Shown: positions 41,822-52,717, counted from the first letter of the stretch. The stretch is 64,000 nucleotides of DNA from Umezawaea beigongshangensis (GCF_016464305.1 NZ_JAEIOJ010000005.1:1-64000); one strand, 5' to 3'. Made by a program: numbers and translations. Notes: a model not told the origin generated them from the sequence alone.

Positions 41822-42451
41822 TCAGCGCAGCCAGCTCGGCAGCAGCTGCCCCAGGCGGCGCACCGCGCGGTGCTGGAGGGCCTTCACGGCTCCCTCGTTG
41901 CGGCCCATGAGGGCGGCCGTCTCCGCCACGGACAGGCCCTGGAGGAAGCGGAAGACGATGCACTCGCGCTGGTCGTCGCCGAGCTGCTGGATGCAGCGCA
42001 TGAGCTCGGCGTTCGTCGCCTCGGTCATGACCTCCTGCTCGGGGCCGTCGGTCACCTCGCGGTTGTCGGCCAGCTCGGGGGTCGTGACCTCCAGGCGGTA
42101 GCGGCTGGACTTCACGTGGTCGAAGACGATGTTGCGGGCGATCGTCACGAACCACGCGCCCACGTCGCGGCCCTGGTAGCTGATGGAGCCGATGCCGCGC
42201 AGCGCCCGCAGGAACGTCTCGCTGGTGACGTCCTCGGCGAGCGAGCGGTCGTTCACGCGGAACAGCACGAACCGGAACACCACGTCGACGTAGCGGTCGT
42301 AGAGCTCGCCGAACGCGTCCGAGTCGCCCTCCTGGGCGGCTCGGACCAGGTCCCACGGCTCGGCGACGGGTCGGTCGTCGGCGGGAGCGTCCGCGCCGCC
42401 CCGCGCGACGCGGAACGTCCGAGCGGTGCTGGGGCGTGCTCTGGCGGTCAT
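41822..42451 (-). CDS. BldN-like ECF RNA polymerase sigma factor
   Basis: A 209-residue sigma factor. Region 2 (residues about 45-110) contains LYDRYVDVVFRFVLFRVNDRSLAEDVTSETFLRAL; region 4 (about 150-209) contains GDDQRECIVFRFLQGLSVAETAALMGRNEGAVKAL. A 35-residue N-terminal extension is present, as in BldN-type sigma factors. ATG 42451 is chosen; GTG 42478, 9 bp after a TATGCT box on the minus strand, would make a leaderless start. The downstream gene encodes an RsbN-like anti-sigma factor. In Streptomyces BldN controls aerial hyphae and chaplin genes. Confidence 0.9.
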   Translation of the reverse strand: MTARARPSTARTFRVARGGADAPADDRPVAEPWDLVRAAQEGDSDAFGELYDRYVDVVFRFVLFRVNDRSLAEDVTSETFLRALRGIGSISYQGRDVGAWFVTIARNIVFDHVKSSRYRLEVTTPELADNREVTDGPEQEVMTEATNAELMRCIQQLGDDQRECIVFRFLQGLSVAETAALMGRNEGAVKALQHRAVRRLGQLLPSWLR

Positions 42452-42606
42452 CGGGCGGCGGCACCTCCACAGAGTCACCGGAAGGGCAGCATACGTGTTG
42501 TTACTCCGTAGTAGGTAGTGCGCGCCGCGCGGGCGGACCCCTGTGGGCGGGGACCCTCGCCGTGACAGACTGCCCGGAAGATCGCAGTCGCTGCCAGGAG
42601 GTCACG

Positions 42607-44094
42607 GTGTCGGTGCACGAGTCCCCCGCCCGCAACGTCGCCGACCTCGTGCGGACCTCGGCGGCCGGAGATCCGCAGCACGTCGCCCTGATCGACGCGG
42701 CCACCGGCGCGTCCTGGACGTGGCGGCAGGTCGACGGAGCCGTGGACGCGGAGGCGGCGCGGCTCGTCGCCGCCGGGCTGAGCCGCGGCGACCGGGTCGT
42801 CGTGCGGCTGCCCACCGGCGCGGCCTTCTGCGTCGCGGTGTTCGGCGCGCTGCGCGCGGGCGCCGTGGCCGTGCCGCTCGGCCCCGGCCAGCCGCCGCGC
42901 GAGCTGGAGCGCGTGCTCGGCGACAGCGGCGCGACGCTGCTCGTCGGCGACGGCGAGGGCGCGACGGGCGTGCGGGTGCTGGACGCCCCCGACCCGGACG
43001 CGACCGCGGCCGGGGAGTTCGCGGCCGTCGGGTCCGGCGAGGACGTCGCCGTGCTCGGCTACACCTCCGGCACGTCCGGCGTCCCGCGCGGCGCGATGCT
43101 GTCGCACCGGGCGCTGCTCGCCAACGTCGCCCAGTGCGCCGCGCTGCGGCCCGCCCCGGTCGCCGCGGGGGACCGGGTGCTGCTGGCCCTGCCGCTGTTC
43201 CACGTCTACGGCCTCGGGCCCGGCCTGTTCCAGGTCGCCGGGGCCGGGGCCACCGGCGTGCTGCTGGAGCGCTTCGACGCCGAGACGGCGCTGGCCGCCG
43301 TGCGGCGGCACCGGGTGACCACGGTCGTCGGCGTGCCGCCCGTGTACCGGGCGCTGCTGGCCCTGCCGCAGGACCGGTTGCGCGAGGGGCTGGCCAGCGT
43401 GCGGCTGTTCACCTCCGGCGCGGCCCCGCTCGCCGCCGGTGTGCTCGACGGCGTGCGGCGCGGCGTCGGCCTGCCCGTGTACGAGGGCTACGGCCTCACC
43501 GAGACGGGCCCCGTGCTGACGTCCACCCTGGTCGGCGGCCTGGCCAAGCCCGGATCGGTCGGCAGCCCGCTGCCCGGCGTCGAGCTGCGCCTCGTGGACA
43601 GCGACGGGTCGCCGCTGGACCTGCAGGAGGACGAGCCGGGCACCGGCCTGGTCTCCGTGCGCGGGGCGAACCTGTTCAGCGGCTACTGGCCCGACGGAGC
43701 GCACGGCCCGGCCGCCGACGGCTGGTTCCGCACCGGCGACGTCGGCTACCTCGACGCGGACGGCGACCTGCACCTGGTCGACCGGGCCGGCGACCTGATC
43801 ATCGTCAACGGCTTCAACGTCTACCCGCACGAGGTCGAGCGGGTGCTCTGCGAGCTGGACGAGGTCGCGGAGGCCGCCGCGGTGGGCGTGCCGGACGAGC
43901 GCACCGGCGAGACCGTGAAGGCGGTGCTCGTGCTCGCGGAGGGCGCGGAGCTGACGCCCGACGAGGTCGTGCGGCACTGCGCCGCCCGCCTCGCCCGCTT
44001 CAAGGTGCCCGCGGTGGTCGAGTTCGCCGACGCGCTGCCGCACACCCCGACCGGCAAGCTGGTCCGCTCCCGCCTGCGCGGCCCCCTGACCTGA
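42607..44094 (+). CDS. long-chain fatty-acid-CoA ligase-like enzyme
   Basis: A 495-residue ANL-family ligase. The start GTG 42607 follows AGGAGG by 5 bp. P-loop YTSGTSGVPRGAMLSHRA (the usual Lys of TTGxPKG is Arg here), A5 GYGLTETGPV, A7 TGDVGYLDADG, A8 VDRAGDLIIVNGFNVYPHEVE, A10 Lys in PHTPTGKLVRSRL. It activates an acid to acyl-CoA or acyl-AMP; the substrate is unknown. It is divergent from the BldN-like sigma gene with a promoter region of about 150 bp. Confidence 0.9.
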   Translation: MSVHESPARNVADLVRTSAAGDPQHVALIDAATGASWTWRQVDGAVDAEAARLVAAGLSRGDRVVVRLPTGAAFCVAVFGALRAGAVAVPLGPGQPPRELERVLGDSGATLLVGDGEGATGVRVLDAPDPDATAAGEFAAVGSGEDVAVLGYTSGTSGVPRGAMLSHRALLANVAQCAALRPAPVAAGDRVLLALPLFHVYGLGPGLFQVAGAGATGVLLERFDAETALAAVRRHRVTTVVGVPPVYRALLALPQDRLREGLASVRLFTSGAAPLAAGVLDGVRRGVGLPVYEGYGLTETGPVLTSTLVGGLAKPGSVGSPLPGVELRLVDSDGSPLDLQEDEPGTGLVSVRGANLFSGYWPDGAHGPAADGWFRTGDVGYLDADGDLHLVDRAGDLIIVNGFNVYPHEVERVLCELDEVAEAAAVGVPDERTGETVKAVLVLAEGAELTPDEVVRHCAARLARFKVPAVVEFADALPHTPTGKLVRSRLRGPLT

Positions 44095-44125
44095 GAGCGC
44101 GGCGCGACCGGTGCAGGATGGTCGG

Positions 44126-44362
44126 GTGGGACATCACGTGACCGTCATGAGCCGGGTCGACTGCCACGCCTGCGAGCGGGCGGAGGCCGACGTGGAGCGC
44201 GTCTGCGGAGAACTGGGCGCGACCTGGTCCGTCGAGGACGTCGACACCGATCCCGAGTGGCGGGCCGAGTACGGCGACCGGGTCCCGGTGATCCTGGTCG
44301 ACGGGACCGAGCACGGCTACTGGGAGGTCGAGGAGCCCCGGCTGAGGGCCGCCCTCGCCTGA
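44126..44362 (+). CDS. glutaredoxin-like protein (Rv0508-like)
   Basis: A 78-residue thioredoxin-fold protein with redox motif CHAC in MSRVDCHACERAEADV and cis-Pro in RVPVILVDGTE. It belongs to the DUF836/NrdH-like glutaredoxins; possible work with mycothiol is inference. GTG 44126 is chosen, with GTG 44138 and ATG 44147 as alternatives. It sits where Rv0508 lies in M. tuberculosis, upstream of the haem genes. Confidence 0.85.
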   Translation: MGHHVTVMSRVDCHACERAEADVERVCGELGATWSVEDVDTDPEWRAEYGDRVPVILVDGTEHGYWEVEEPRLRAALA

Positions 44363-44402
44363 CTCGGACCCGCGGTGCGAACCGCCGAGCGCTGGGAGCC
44401 GA

Positions 44403-45968
44403 ATGCCGAGCATGGACGCCACGAAGCCGGGACGACCGTCGATCAGCGTGCCCGTCGCGGGACTGATCGGTGTGCTGGGTGTGCTGGCGGCGCTCGGGGC
44501 CGGTCACCTGGTGGCCGGCGTCGTCGGACCGTCCGCCTCGCCGTACCTGGCAGTCGGCAGCACGGCGGTCGACCTCACCCCTGCGCCGGTGAAGGACTTC
44601 GCGATCCGCACGTTCGGGACCGCGGACAAGCTGGTCCTCCTCGGCGGCATGGCGGTCGTGCTGCTGCTGCTCGCCGTGCTGGCCGGCGTGCTGTCGCGGC
44701 GCGGCGCGCTGCCCGGCTCCGCGTTCGCCGTCGTGCTGGGCCTCGTCGGCGTGGCCGCGGTGCTCGCCCGGCCCGACGTGGGCCGTCTCGGGGTCTTCGC
44801 GCCCGTCGTGAGCCTCGTCGTCGGGGTCGCGGTGTTCCGCCTGCTGCACGCGAAGGCGCTGGCGGCGGCCGGCGCGGACGAGCCGTCGCCCACCGGCGGG
44901 CCGTCGCGGCGCTCGTTCCTCGTCGCCTCCGGCGCGGTCGCCGCGAGCGCCGGGATCGCCGGGGGAGCCGGTCAGCTCCTGGCGGGCAGCGCGGACGTCG
45001 AGGGCTCGCGCCGGGCCGTCGGCGACCTGACGCCCGCGACGAGGGCGCCCGCCGTGCCCGCCGGGGCCGACTTCGCCGCCGAGGGCACGCCGACGTTCCT
45101 CACGCAGAACCGGGACTTCTACCGCGTGGACACCGCGCTCACCGTGCCCCGGCTGCGCGCCGAGGACTGGTCGCTGCGGGTGCACGGCATGGTCGACCGG
45201 GAGCTGACCCTGCGCTACGCCGACCTGCGCGACCGCGACCTCGTGGAGCGCACGATCACCATGACCTGCGTCTCCAACGAGGTCGGCGGCCCGTACGTCT
45301 CCACCGCGAACTTCGTCGGCGTGCCGCTGCGGGACGTGCTGATGGAGGCGGGGGTCCGGCCGGGAGCCGACCAGCTCTTCAGCACCAGCGTCGACGGCTG
45401 GACCGCCGGCACGCCCACCGACGTGGTGCTGGCCGAGGACACCGGCGCGCTGCTCGCCCTGGGCATGAACGGCGAGCCGCTGCCGGTCGAGCACGGCTTC
45501 CCGGTGCGGATGGTCGTGCCCGGTCAGTTCGGCTACGTCTCGGCGACGAAGTGGGTCGTCGACCTCGAACTGACGACCTTCGCCGCGAGGAGGCCGTACT
45601 GGATCGAGCGCGGCTGGGGCGTGCGCGGGCCGATCAAGACGCAGTCCCGCGTCGACTCGCCGATCGGACTGTCCACGGTCGGACCGGGCAGGACGGTCGT
45701 CACCGGCACGGCCTACGCCCAGCCGCGCGGGATCGCGAAGGTCGAGGTGCGCGTCGACGGCGGTCCGTGGCAGGACGCGCGGCTCTCCGCCGAGGTGAAC
45801 GACTCCACCTGGCGCATGTGGCGCGTCGAGCTGGACCTGGCGCCCGGTGGGCACACCGTGGAGTGCCGCGCGACGGACAAGACCGGGTTCACCCAGCCGC
45901 AGGAGCGCCTCGACCCGGTCCCGGACGGCGCCACCGGCTGGCACTCGATCTTCTTCACGAAGAAGTGA
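44403..45968 (+). CDS. membrane molybdopterin-dependent oxidoreductase (sulfite-oxidase family)
   Basis: A 521-residue protein with an unusual layout. Residues 15-150 contain about four membrane helices (LIGVLGVLAALGAGHLVAGV, LVLLGGMAVVLLLLAVLAGV and two more). An internal twin-arginine stretch PSRRSFLVASGAVAAS follows, resembling a Tat signal after the helices. The soluble part (residues 190-430) is a sulfite-oxidase-type Mo-cofactor domain with the Mo-ligand Cys in MTCVSNEVGG, and a C-terminal Mo-co dimerisation domain (RGIAKVEVRVDGGPWQDA). The electron acceptor is unknown. The next gene encodes a fasciclin lipoprotein. Confidence 0.9.
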   Translation: MPSMDATKPGRPSISVPVAGLIGVLGVLAALGAGHLVAGVVGPSASPYLAVGSTAVDLTPAPVKDFAIRTFGTADKLVLLGGMAVVLLLLAVLAGVLSRRGALPGSAFAVVLGLVGVAAVLARPDVGRLGVFAPVVSLVVGVAVFRLLHAKALAAAGADEPSPTGGPSRRSFLVASGAVAASAGIAGGAGQLLAGSADVEGSRRAVGDLTPATRAPAVPAGADFAAEGTPTFLTQNRDFYRVDTALTVPRLRAEDWSLRVHGMVDRELTLRYADLRDRDLVERTITMTCVSNEVGGPYVSTANFVGVPLRDVLMEAGVRPGADQLFSTSVDGWTAGTPTDVVLAEDTGALLALGMNGEPLPVEHGFPVRMVVPGQFGYVSATKWVVDLELTTFAARRPYWIERGWGVRGPIKTQSRVDSPIGLSTVGPGRTVVTGTAYAQPRGIAKVEVRVDGGPWQDARLSAEVNDSTWRMWRVELDLAPGGHTVECRATDKTGFTQPQERLDPVPDGATGWHSIFFTKK

Positions 45969-46081
45969 GCAACTCGATCGCGTGAAATGCGAACCGCGAA
46001 CCGGCCGCCTTCGAAGGTCTCAGTGTAAGACGAAGCAATCGAAGGACCCGGCCCCACCGGGAACGCAGAGGAGTGATCCGC

Positions 46082-46765
46082 GTGAGGAAGACCCAGATCG
46101 CCACCATCGGTGCACTCGCCGCCGCCACCCTGTCGCTCAGCGCCTGCGGCGGCGGTGACACGGCATCGACCGCCGCGTCGGGCGTCGCCTCGTCGATGAT
46201 GGCCTCCGCTCCGACGACCGGCTCCTCGACCTCCGCCGCGCCCAGCAGCAGCGGCGCGAGCGACGGCGTGACCCAGACGACCGACGTCTTCGGCTCCGGC
46301 TGCGCCTCCGTCCCGCAGGACCCGAGCGACAAGGGCTCCCTGCAGGGCATGGTCACCGACCCGGTGGCCACCGCCGCGAGCAACAACCCCCTGCTCACCA
46401 AGCTCACGGCCGCCGTCGGCGCCGCGAACCTGGGCGACACCCTGAACTCCGCGCCCGCCATCACCGTCTTCGCCCCCGCCGACCCGGCGTTCGAGGCGCT
46501 CGGCGAGGCGAAGTTCGCCGAGCTGGCCGGTGACGCGGCCACCCTCGGCCCGATCCTGCAGTACCACGTCGTGGGCAAGCGCTACGACGCCGCGGGCCTG
46601 GAGTCCGCCGGAACCGTGAAGTCGCTGACCGACCAGGACCTCACGATCGAGGGCTCCGGCGAGAACATGACGGTCAACGGCGCGAAGGTGCTCTGCGGCA
46701 ACGTCCCGACCAAGAACGCGACCGTGTTCGTGCTGGACACGGTGCTGACGCCGCCCGCTGCCTGA
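46082..46765 (+). CDS. fasciclin-domain lipoprotein (MPT83/MPT70-like)
   Basis: A 227-residue secreted lipoprotein. Signal peptide with lipobox LSLSAC near residue 20, a Ser/Thr/Ala-rich linker (residues 25-60), then one FAS1 domain (about 90-227: LTAAVGAANLGDTL, ITVFAPADPAFEALG, YHVVGKRYDAAGL, ending FVLDTVLTPPAA). Like mycobacterial MPT83/MPT70, it follows a membrane oxidoreductase gene, so shared surface function is possible. The GAGGAG at 46068 fits GTG 46082 with 8-bp spacing. Confidence 0.92.
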   Translation: MRKTQIATIGALAAATLSLSACGGGDTASTAASGVASSMMASAPTTGSSTSAAPSSSGASDGVTQTTDVFGSGCASVPQDPSDKGSLQGMVTDPVATAASNNPLLTKLTAAVGAANLGDTLNSAPAITVFAPADPAFEALGEAKFAELAGDAATLGPILQYHVVGKRYDAAGLESAGTVKSLTDQDLTIEGSGENMTVNGAKVLCGNVPTKNATVFVLDTVLTPPAA

Positions 46766-46795
46766 CCTTCCGCGCTCCGAACGACCGCGAGGACC

Positions 46796-46834
46796 ACCGC
46801 GCGGCGAGGTGACCAGGTCACCTCGCCGCGCGGT
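46796..46834 (+). terminator. 19-bp perfect stem after fasciclin gene
   Basis: ACCGCGCGGCGAGGTGACC pairs without mismatch with GGTCACCTCGCCGCGCGGT around a single A. It closes the fasciclin transcript and insulates the Rex promoter. Confidence 0.85.
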
Positions 46835-46856
46835 CCCGCGTCGTCGTCTTCCGACT

Positions 46857-46874
46857 TTGTGCACACGTTCACAA
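46857..46874. promoter_or_regulatory. Rex operator (ROP) upstream of rex
   Basis: TTGTGCACACGTTCACAA matches the actinobacterial Rex operator pattern TGTGAAC-NNN-TTCACA closely (dyad TTGTG/TTCACAA). It lies 114 bp upstream of the rex start and within the likely promoter. High NADH should release Rex and raise rex-hem transcription. Confidence 0.85.
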
Positions 46875-46987
46875 GCGGTACGGTGGAATCGTCACTGCGC
46901 CGGAAGCGGACGTGCTCCACCCCGGGAACGGGGTGCACCACCCGGCGGTCCAGCGCTCGCATCTCGTGGTCGGTGAGGAGTACCAGC

Positions 46988-47779
46988 GTGGCGGTCAAGC
47001 GGGGCGCGGGTGACGAGGTCGTGACCACCACCCCGGCGACTGCCGCGCCGGACCTCGACGGCCCCGCGGTGCGCGAGCGGGCCCGCGCCATCCCCGAGGC
47101 CGCCGTCGCACGGCTCGCCGTCTACCTGCGGGTCCTCTCCGGCATGGTCGACGGGGGCGTGACCACCATCTCCAGCGAGGAGCTGTCCGCCGCCGCCGGG
47201 GTCAACTCGGCGAAGCTCCGCAAGGACCTCTCCTACATCGGCTCCTACGGCACGCGCGGCGTCGGCTACGACGTCGAGGTGCTCGTGAGCCACATCGAGC
47301 GCATCCTCGGCCTGACCCGCAAGCACAGCGTCGCGGTCGTCGGAATCGGTAATCTTGGTCACGCGCTGGCCAACTACGGCGGTTTTCCGAGCCGCGGCTT
47401 TCCGGTCGTCGCCCTGTTCGACGTGGACGACGACCTCACCGGAGTGCCCGTGGGAGGCATTCCCGTCAGCCACATCGACGAGATCGAGCAGGTCTGCGCC
47501 TCGCGCGAGGTGTCGATCGGCGTCATCGCGACACCGCCGCCCGCGGCGCAGGCCGTCTGCGACCGTTTGGTATCCGCCGGAGTCCAGTGCATTCTGAACT
47601 TCGCACCCGTCGTGCTCCAGGTTCCGGACCACGTCGAGGTGCGCAAGGTCGACTTGGCGGTCGAGATGCAGATCTTGTCCTTCCACGTCGCCCGCAGGGC
47701 TGACGAGGCATCTGCCGAGCAGGCCGCCAACGGCATGGTCAACGGAGTGGGCGTGGAAGGCGTGGTGATTCGCCCGTGA
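46988..47779 (+). CDS. rex: redox-sensing transcriptional repressor Rex
   Basis: A 263-residue homodimeric repressor sensing the NADH/NAD+ ratio. N-terminal winged helix (residues 25-105: [41 protein letters not shown] split over two helices) and C-terminal Rossmann domain ([24 protein letters not shown]). GAGGAG at 46975 gives a 7-bp spacing to GTG 46988. It is the first gene of the rex-hemA-hemC-hemD cluster known from Streptomyces and carries its own operator upstream. Confidence 0.96.
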   Translation: MAVKRGAGDEVVTTTPATAAPDLDGPAVRERARAIPEAAVARLAVYLRVLSGMVDGGVTTISSEELSAAAGVNSAKLRKDLSYIGSYGTRGVGYDVEVLVSHIERILGLTRKHSVAVVGIGNLGHALANYGGFPSRGFPVVALFDVDDDLTGVPVGGIPVSHIDEIEQVCASREVSIGVIATPPPAAQAVCDRLVSAGVQCILNFAPVVLQVPDHVEVRKVDLAVEMQILSFHVARRADEASAEQAANGMVNGVGVEGVVIRP

Positions 47780-47834
47780 GTGCGCGGATCGAACGGACCG
47801 CGAACCGGACGGTTCGCGGAGACGTGGTGACGGC

Positions 47835-49193
47835 ATGAGCGTGCTCGCGGTCGGCCTCTCCCACCGAACCACACCCGTCCCCGTCCTCGAACGGGTGACC
47901 GTCGCCGAGTCCCAGCTCGGCAAGGTGCTCGACCGCCTCCTGGGTTCCGACGGCGTCTCCGAGGCCCTGGTCCTGTCGACCTGCAACCGGGTCGAGGTCT
48001 ACGCCGTCGTCGAGACGTTCCACGGCGGGGTGAACGAGGTGGTGGACGTGCTCGCCGAGCACGCCGGCGTCGAGCCCGCCGACCTCTTCGACCACCTGTA
48101 CGTGCACTACGCCGCCGCGGCCGTGGAGCACCTGTTCTCCGTCGCCGGCGGCCTGGACTCGATGGTCGTCGGCGAGTCCCAGATCCTCGGCCAGCTCCGG
48201 TCGGCCTACGGCACCGCCGACGAGGCGGGCACCGCGGGCCGCACGCTGCACGAGCTGGCGCAGAACGCGCTGCGCGTCGGCAAGCGCGTGCACACCGACA
48301 CCGGCATCGACCACGCCGGCGCGTCCGTCGTGTCCGAGGCGCTGGCCGACGCCGAGCAGGCGCTGGGCGGCCTCGCCGGTCGCCGCGCGCTGCTGGTCGG
48401 CGCCGGGTCGATGGGCGGCCTCGCCGCCGCCCACCTGCGCCGCGCGGGCATCGGCGAGGTCGTGATCGCCAACCGCACCGCGGCCAACGGCGAGCGGCTG
48501 GCCGCCGCGCTGCGCGCCGAGGGCGTGTCCGCGTCCTCCGTCGCCCTCGTGGAGCTGCGCTCCGAGCTGGCCGACGCCGACGTGGTGTTCGCGTGCACCG
48601 GCTCGGTCGACACCGTCGTCGGCGCTGACCTGCTCACCTCCGCGCTGGCCGACCGCGACCCCGGCCGCCCGCTCGTCGTGTGCGACCTGGGTCTGCCCAA
48701 GGACGTCGACCCCGCCGCGGCCGAGCTGCCCGGCGTGCGGGTCGTGGACCTGGAGACCCTCCAGCAGCGCCTCACCGACGCCCCGACCGGCCAGGACGCC
48801 GCGCGCGCCGCCGAGATCGTGGCCGAGGAGGTCCGCGAGTACCTGGCGAGCCAGCGCTCCGCCGAGGTGACGCCCACCGTGACCGCGCTGCGCAAGCGCG
48901 CCGCCGAGGTGGTCGACGCCGAGCTGCTGCGCCTGGACTCCCGGCTGCCCGAGCTCGACGGCGCCGTGCGCGGCGAGCTCGCCAAGACCGTTCGCCGGGT
49001 GGTGGACAAGCTGCTGCACACGCCCACCGTGCGGGTGAAGGAGCTGGCGTCCTCCCCCGGTGGTTCCGGCTACGCGGAGGCCCTCCGCGAGCTGTTCGGG
49101 CTCGACCCGCAGGCACCGTCCGCGGTCAGCCAACCCGGTCGCGCGCCGTCGGCGCGCGACGACAAGTCCGTTGTGGACGGTGAGAAGCGGTGA
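47835..49193 (+). CDS. hemA: glutamyl-tRNA reductase
   Basis: A 452-residue enzyme reducing Glu-tRNA to glutamate-1-semialdehyde, the first committed step of C5 haem synthesis. The catalytic Cys is in [26 protein letters not shown] follows, the NADPH loop is [13 protein letters not shown], and the dimerisation helix is near residues 330-410. An extra 40 residues after LFGLDPQ ([15 protein letters not shown]) are disordered. It overlaps hemC by 4 bp. Regulation by Rex is expected through the upstream operator. Confidence 0.97.
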   Translation: MSVLAVGLSHRTTPVPVLERVTVAESQLGKVLDRLLGSDGVSEALVLSTCNRVEVYAVVETFHGGVNEVVDVLAEHAGVEPADLFDHLYVHYAAAAVEHLFSVAGGLDSMVVGESQILGQLRSAYGTADEAGTAGRTLHELAQNALRVGKRVHTDTGIDHAGASVVSEALADAEQALGGLAGRRALLVGAGSMGGLAAAHLRRAGIGEVVIANRTAANGERLAAALRAEGVSASSVALVELRSELADADVVFACTGSVDTVVGADLLTSALADRDPGRPLVVCDLGLPKDVDPAAAELPGVRVVDLETLQQRLTDAPTGQDAARAAEIVAEEVREYLASQRSAEVTPTVTALRKRAAEVVDAELLRLDSRLPELDGAVRGELAKTVRRVVDKLLHTPTVRVKELASSPGGSGYAEALRELFGLDPQAPSAVSQPGRAPSARDDKSVVDGEKR

Positions 49194-50122
49194 ACCGCAT
49201 CCTGAGGATCGGTACGAGGGGCAGCGCGCTGGCGCTCGCTCAGACGGGGTTGATCGCCGACGCGCTGGAACGCGCGGGCGCCCGGGTGGAGATCGTCACG
49301 GTGTCCACGCCGGGTGACCGCTCGTCGGCGCCCATCGCGGAGATCGGTGTCGGGGTCTTCACCTCCGCGCTGCGCGACGCGCTGGCCGACGGCGAGGTGG
49401 ACGTGGCGGTGCACTCCTACAAGGACCTGCCCACCGCGCCCGACCCGCGCCTCGTGCTGGCCGCCGTGCCGCAGCGGGAGGACCCGCGCGACGCGCTCGT
49501 GGCGCGCGACGGCCTCACGCTGGGCGAGCTGCCCTCCGGCTCGACCGTCGGCACCGGGTCGCCCCGGCGTGCGGCGCAGCTGGAGGCGCTGGGGCTGGGC
49601 CTGACGATCGTGCCGCTGCGCGGCAACGTGGACTCCCGCATCCGCAAGGTGGCCGACGGCGAGCTGGACGCCGTCGTGCTGGCCCGTGCGGGCATCGCAC
49701 GACTGGGCAGGGTCTCGGAGATCACCGAGACCATCGACCCCATCCAGATGCTCCCCGCGCCCGCCCAGGGCGCGCTCGCAATCGAGTGCCGGGTCGACGA
49801 CGTCGACACCGAGCACCTTCTTCAGTCCACACTGGACGATTCGGCCAGCAGGGCCGCCGTGACCGCCGAACGAGCGATGCTGGCCGCGCTCGAAGCTGGT
49901 TGCAGCGCGCCGGTCGGCGCGCTGGCCGATGTGGTGGAAGACCTCGACGGAGACGACGTCGTGTTCCGACTGTCGTTGCGCGGGGTCGCGGCGACTCCGG
50001 AGAACGCGATTCTCCGAGCGTCCGCCACCGGTGACTTGACCGCAGCAGAGCAACTCGGTCGCGCGCTGGCCGCCGAGTTGCTCGACCTCGGGGCCGCCGT
50101 GCTCAGCGGCCCAGAGGCGTAA
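49190..50122 (+). CDS. hemC: hydroxymethylbilane synthase (porphobilinogen deaminase)
   Basis: A 310-residue enzyme polymerising four porphobilinogens. [15 protein letters not shown] at the N-terminus, [12 protein letters not shown] with catalytic Asp-equivalent region, [24 protein letters not shown], and the dipyrromethane-cofactor Cys in [15 protein letters not shown] start at 49190 inside the hemA stop. Normal length. Confidence 0.97.
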   Translation: MNRILRIGTRGSALALAQTGLIADALERAGARVEIVTVSTPGDRSSAPIAEIGVGVFTSALRDALADGEVDVAVHSYKDLPTAPDPRLVLAAVPQREDPRDALVARDGLTLGELPSGSTVGTGSPRRAAQLEALGLGLTIVPLRGNVDSRIRKVADGELDAVVLARAGIARLGRVSEITETIDPIQMLPAPAQGALAIECRVDDVDTEHLLQSTLDDSASRAAVTAERAMLAALEAGCSAPVGALADVVEDLDGDDVVFRLSLRGVAATPENAILRASATGDLTAAEQLGRALAAELLDLGAAVLSGPEA

Positions 50123-50140
50123 GTGATGGGGAGTGCCCTG

Positions 50141-51673
50141 ATGACCCGCGCACGCAAGACCCCCGGACGCATCGCCTTCGTGGGCTCCGGCCCCGGCGAC
50201 ACCGGGCTTCTCACAGTCCGGGCCCACGACTTGCTCTCCAGGGCTGAACTCGTGGTGACGGACCCGGACGTACCGGCCGACGTCGTCGCCACGGTCCCCG
50301 AGGGCGTCGAGATCCGCCCGGCCGTCGGCGAACCCGCCGACGTCGCCAAGGACCTGGTCGCCGAGGCGAAGAACGGCCACACCGTGGTCAGACTCGTCGC
50401 CGGAGACCCGCTGACGCTGGACGCGGTGGTGAAGGAGGCGCAGGCCGTCTCCCGCACCAGCATCGCGTTCGACGTCGTCCCGGGAGTACCCGCCGGAACG
50501 GCGGTGCCCGCCTACGCGGGCGTCGCGCTCGGCGCCGTGCACACCGAGGTCGACGTCCGCGGCACCGTGGACTGGGCCGGCCTCGCCGCCGCGCCCGGCA
50601 CGCTGGTGCTGCACGCGTCCGGCAGCCACCTCGCCGAGGCGGCGTCCTCGCTCGTCGAGCACGGCCTCGCACCGCAGACGCCCGTCGCGGTGACCGCGGA
50701 CGGCACCGGCTTCAGCCAGCGCACGATCGACACGACGCTCGCGTCGCTGGCGGCCGACGCGGGCGAGCTGTCGGGCCCGCTCGTCGTCACCGTGGGCGCG
50801 GCCGTGGCCGGTCGCTCGAAGCTCTCCTGGTGGGAGTCGCGGGCGCTCTACGGCTGGCGGGTCCTGGTGCCGCGCACCAAGGAGCAGGCCGGCGCGATGA
50901 GCGACCGCCTGCACTCGCACGGGGCGATCCCGGTGGAGGTCCCGACCATCTCGGTCGAGCCGCCCCGCAGCCCCGCGCAGATGGAGCGCTCGGTCAAGGG
51001 CCTGGTCGACGGCCGCTACCAGTGGGTGGTGTTCACCTCCACCAACGCGGTGCGCGCCGTGTGGGAGAAGTTCCGCGAGTTCGGCCTGGACGCCCGCGCG
51101 TTCTCCGGCGTGAAGATCGCCTGCGTCGGCGAGAGCACGGCGGCCAAGGTCCGCTCGTTCGGGATCATCCCCGAGCTGGTGCCGTCCGGCGAGCAGTCCA
51201 GCGAGGGTCTCCTCGCGGACTTCCCGCCCTACGACGACATCCTCGACCCGGTCGACCGCGTCCTGCTCCCGCGGGCGGACATCGCCACGGAGACCCTCGC
51301 CGCCGGTCTGCGCGACCGGGGCTGGGAGATCGACGACGTGACGGCGTACCGCACCGTGCGGGCCGCGCCGCCGCCCGCCGACACCCGCGAGATGATCAAG
51401 TCGGGCGGTTTCGACGCGGTGTGCTTCACCTCGTCGTCGACCGTGCGGAACCTCGTCGGCATCGCCGGCAAGCCGCACGCCCGCACGCTGGTCGCCTGCA
51501 TCGGCCCGCAGACCGCGGAGACCGCGCGCGAGTTCGGCCTGCGCGTGGACGTGCAGCCGGAGGACGCCAACGTGCCCGCCCTGGTGGACGCGCTCGCCCA
51601 GCACGCGGCCCGCCTGCGCGCCGAGGGTGCGCTGCCGCCGCCGCGCAAGACGAAGCGCCTGCGCCGGTCCTGA
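50141..51673 (+). CDS. hemD: uroporphyrinogen-III synthase fused to a degenerate uroporphyrinogen methyltransferase domain
   Basis: A 510-residue fusion. The N-terminal half is tetrapyrrole-methylase-like ([19 protein letters not shown] near residue 10), but the usual YDRLV reads VVTDPDVP and GGDPFIFGRGGEE is reduced to [15 protein letters not shown], so methyltransferase activity is doubtful. The C-terminal half (from about 250) is uroporphyrinogen-III synthase ([40 protein letters not shown]). Start ATG 50141 is 7 bp past GGGGAG; GTG 50123 is an alternative. It is the last gene before a strong terminator. Confidence 0.93.
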   Translation: MTRARKTPGRIAFVGSGPGDTGLLTVRAHDLLSRAELVVTDPDVPADVVATVPEGVEIRPAVGEPADVAKDLVAEAKNGHTVVRLVAGDPLTLDAVVKEAQAVSRTSIAFDVVPGVPAGTAVPAYAGVALGAVHTEVDVRGTVDWAGLAAAPGTLVLHASGSHLAEAASSLVEHGLAPQTPVAVTADGTGFSQRTIDTTLASLAADAGELSGPLVVTVGAAVAGRSKLSWWESRALYGWRVLVPRTKEQAGAMSDRLHSHGAIPVEVPTISVEPPRSPAQMERSVKGLVDGRYQWVVFTSTNAVRAVWEKFREFGLDARAFSGVKIACVGESTAAKVRSFGIIPELVPSGEQSSEGLLADFPPYDDILDPVDRVLLPRADIATETLAAGLRDRGWEIDDVTAYRTVRAAPPPADTREMIKSGGFDAVCFTSSSTVRNLVGIAGKPHARTLVACIGPQTAETAREFGLRVDVQPEDANVPALVDALAQHAARLRAEGALPPPRKTKRLRRS

Positions 51674-51681
51674 TGTCGGTA

Positions 51682-51738
51682 CCCCCGTCCACGGGTGCGG
51701 TCGTACGCCGACCGCACCCGTGAACGGGGGTTTCTTCT
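51682..51738 (+). terminator. rho-independent terminator between hemD and hemB
   Basis: A 22-bp stem (CCCCCGTCCACGGGTGCGGTCG with its partner, one mismatch), a 5-base loop and then TTTCTTCT. The T tract is unusual in this G+C-rich DNA. It should end the rex-hemACD transcript and place hemB under separate or attenuated control. Confidence 0.88.
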
Positions 51739-51758
51739 TCTGCAGAGGAGAGCACGCC

Positions 51759-52717
<959 letters not shown>

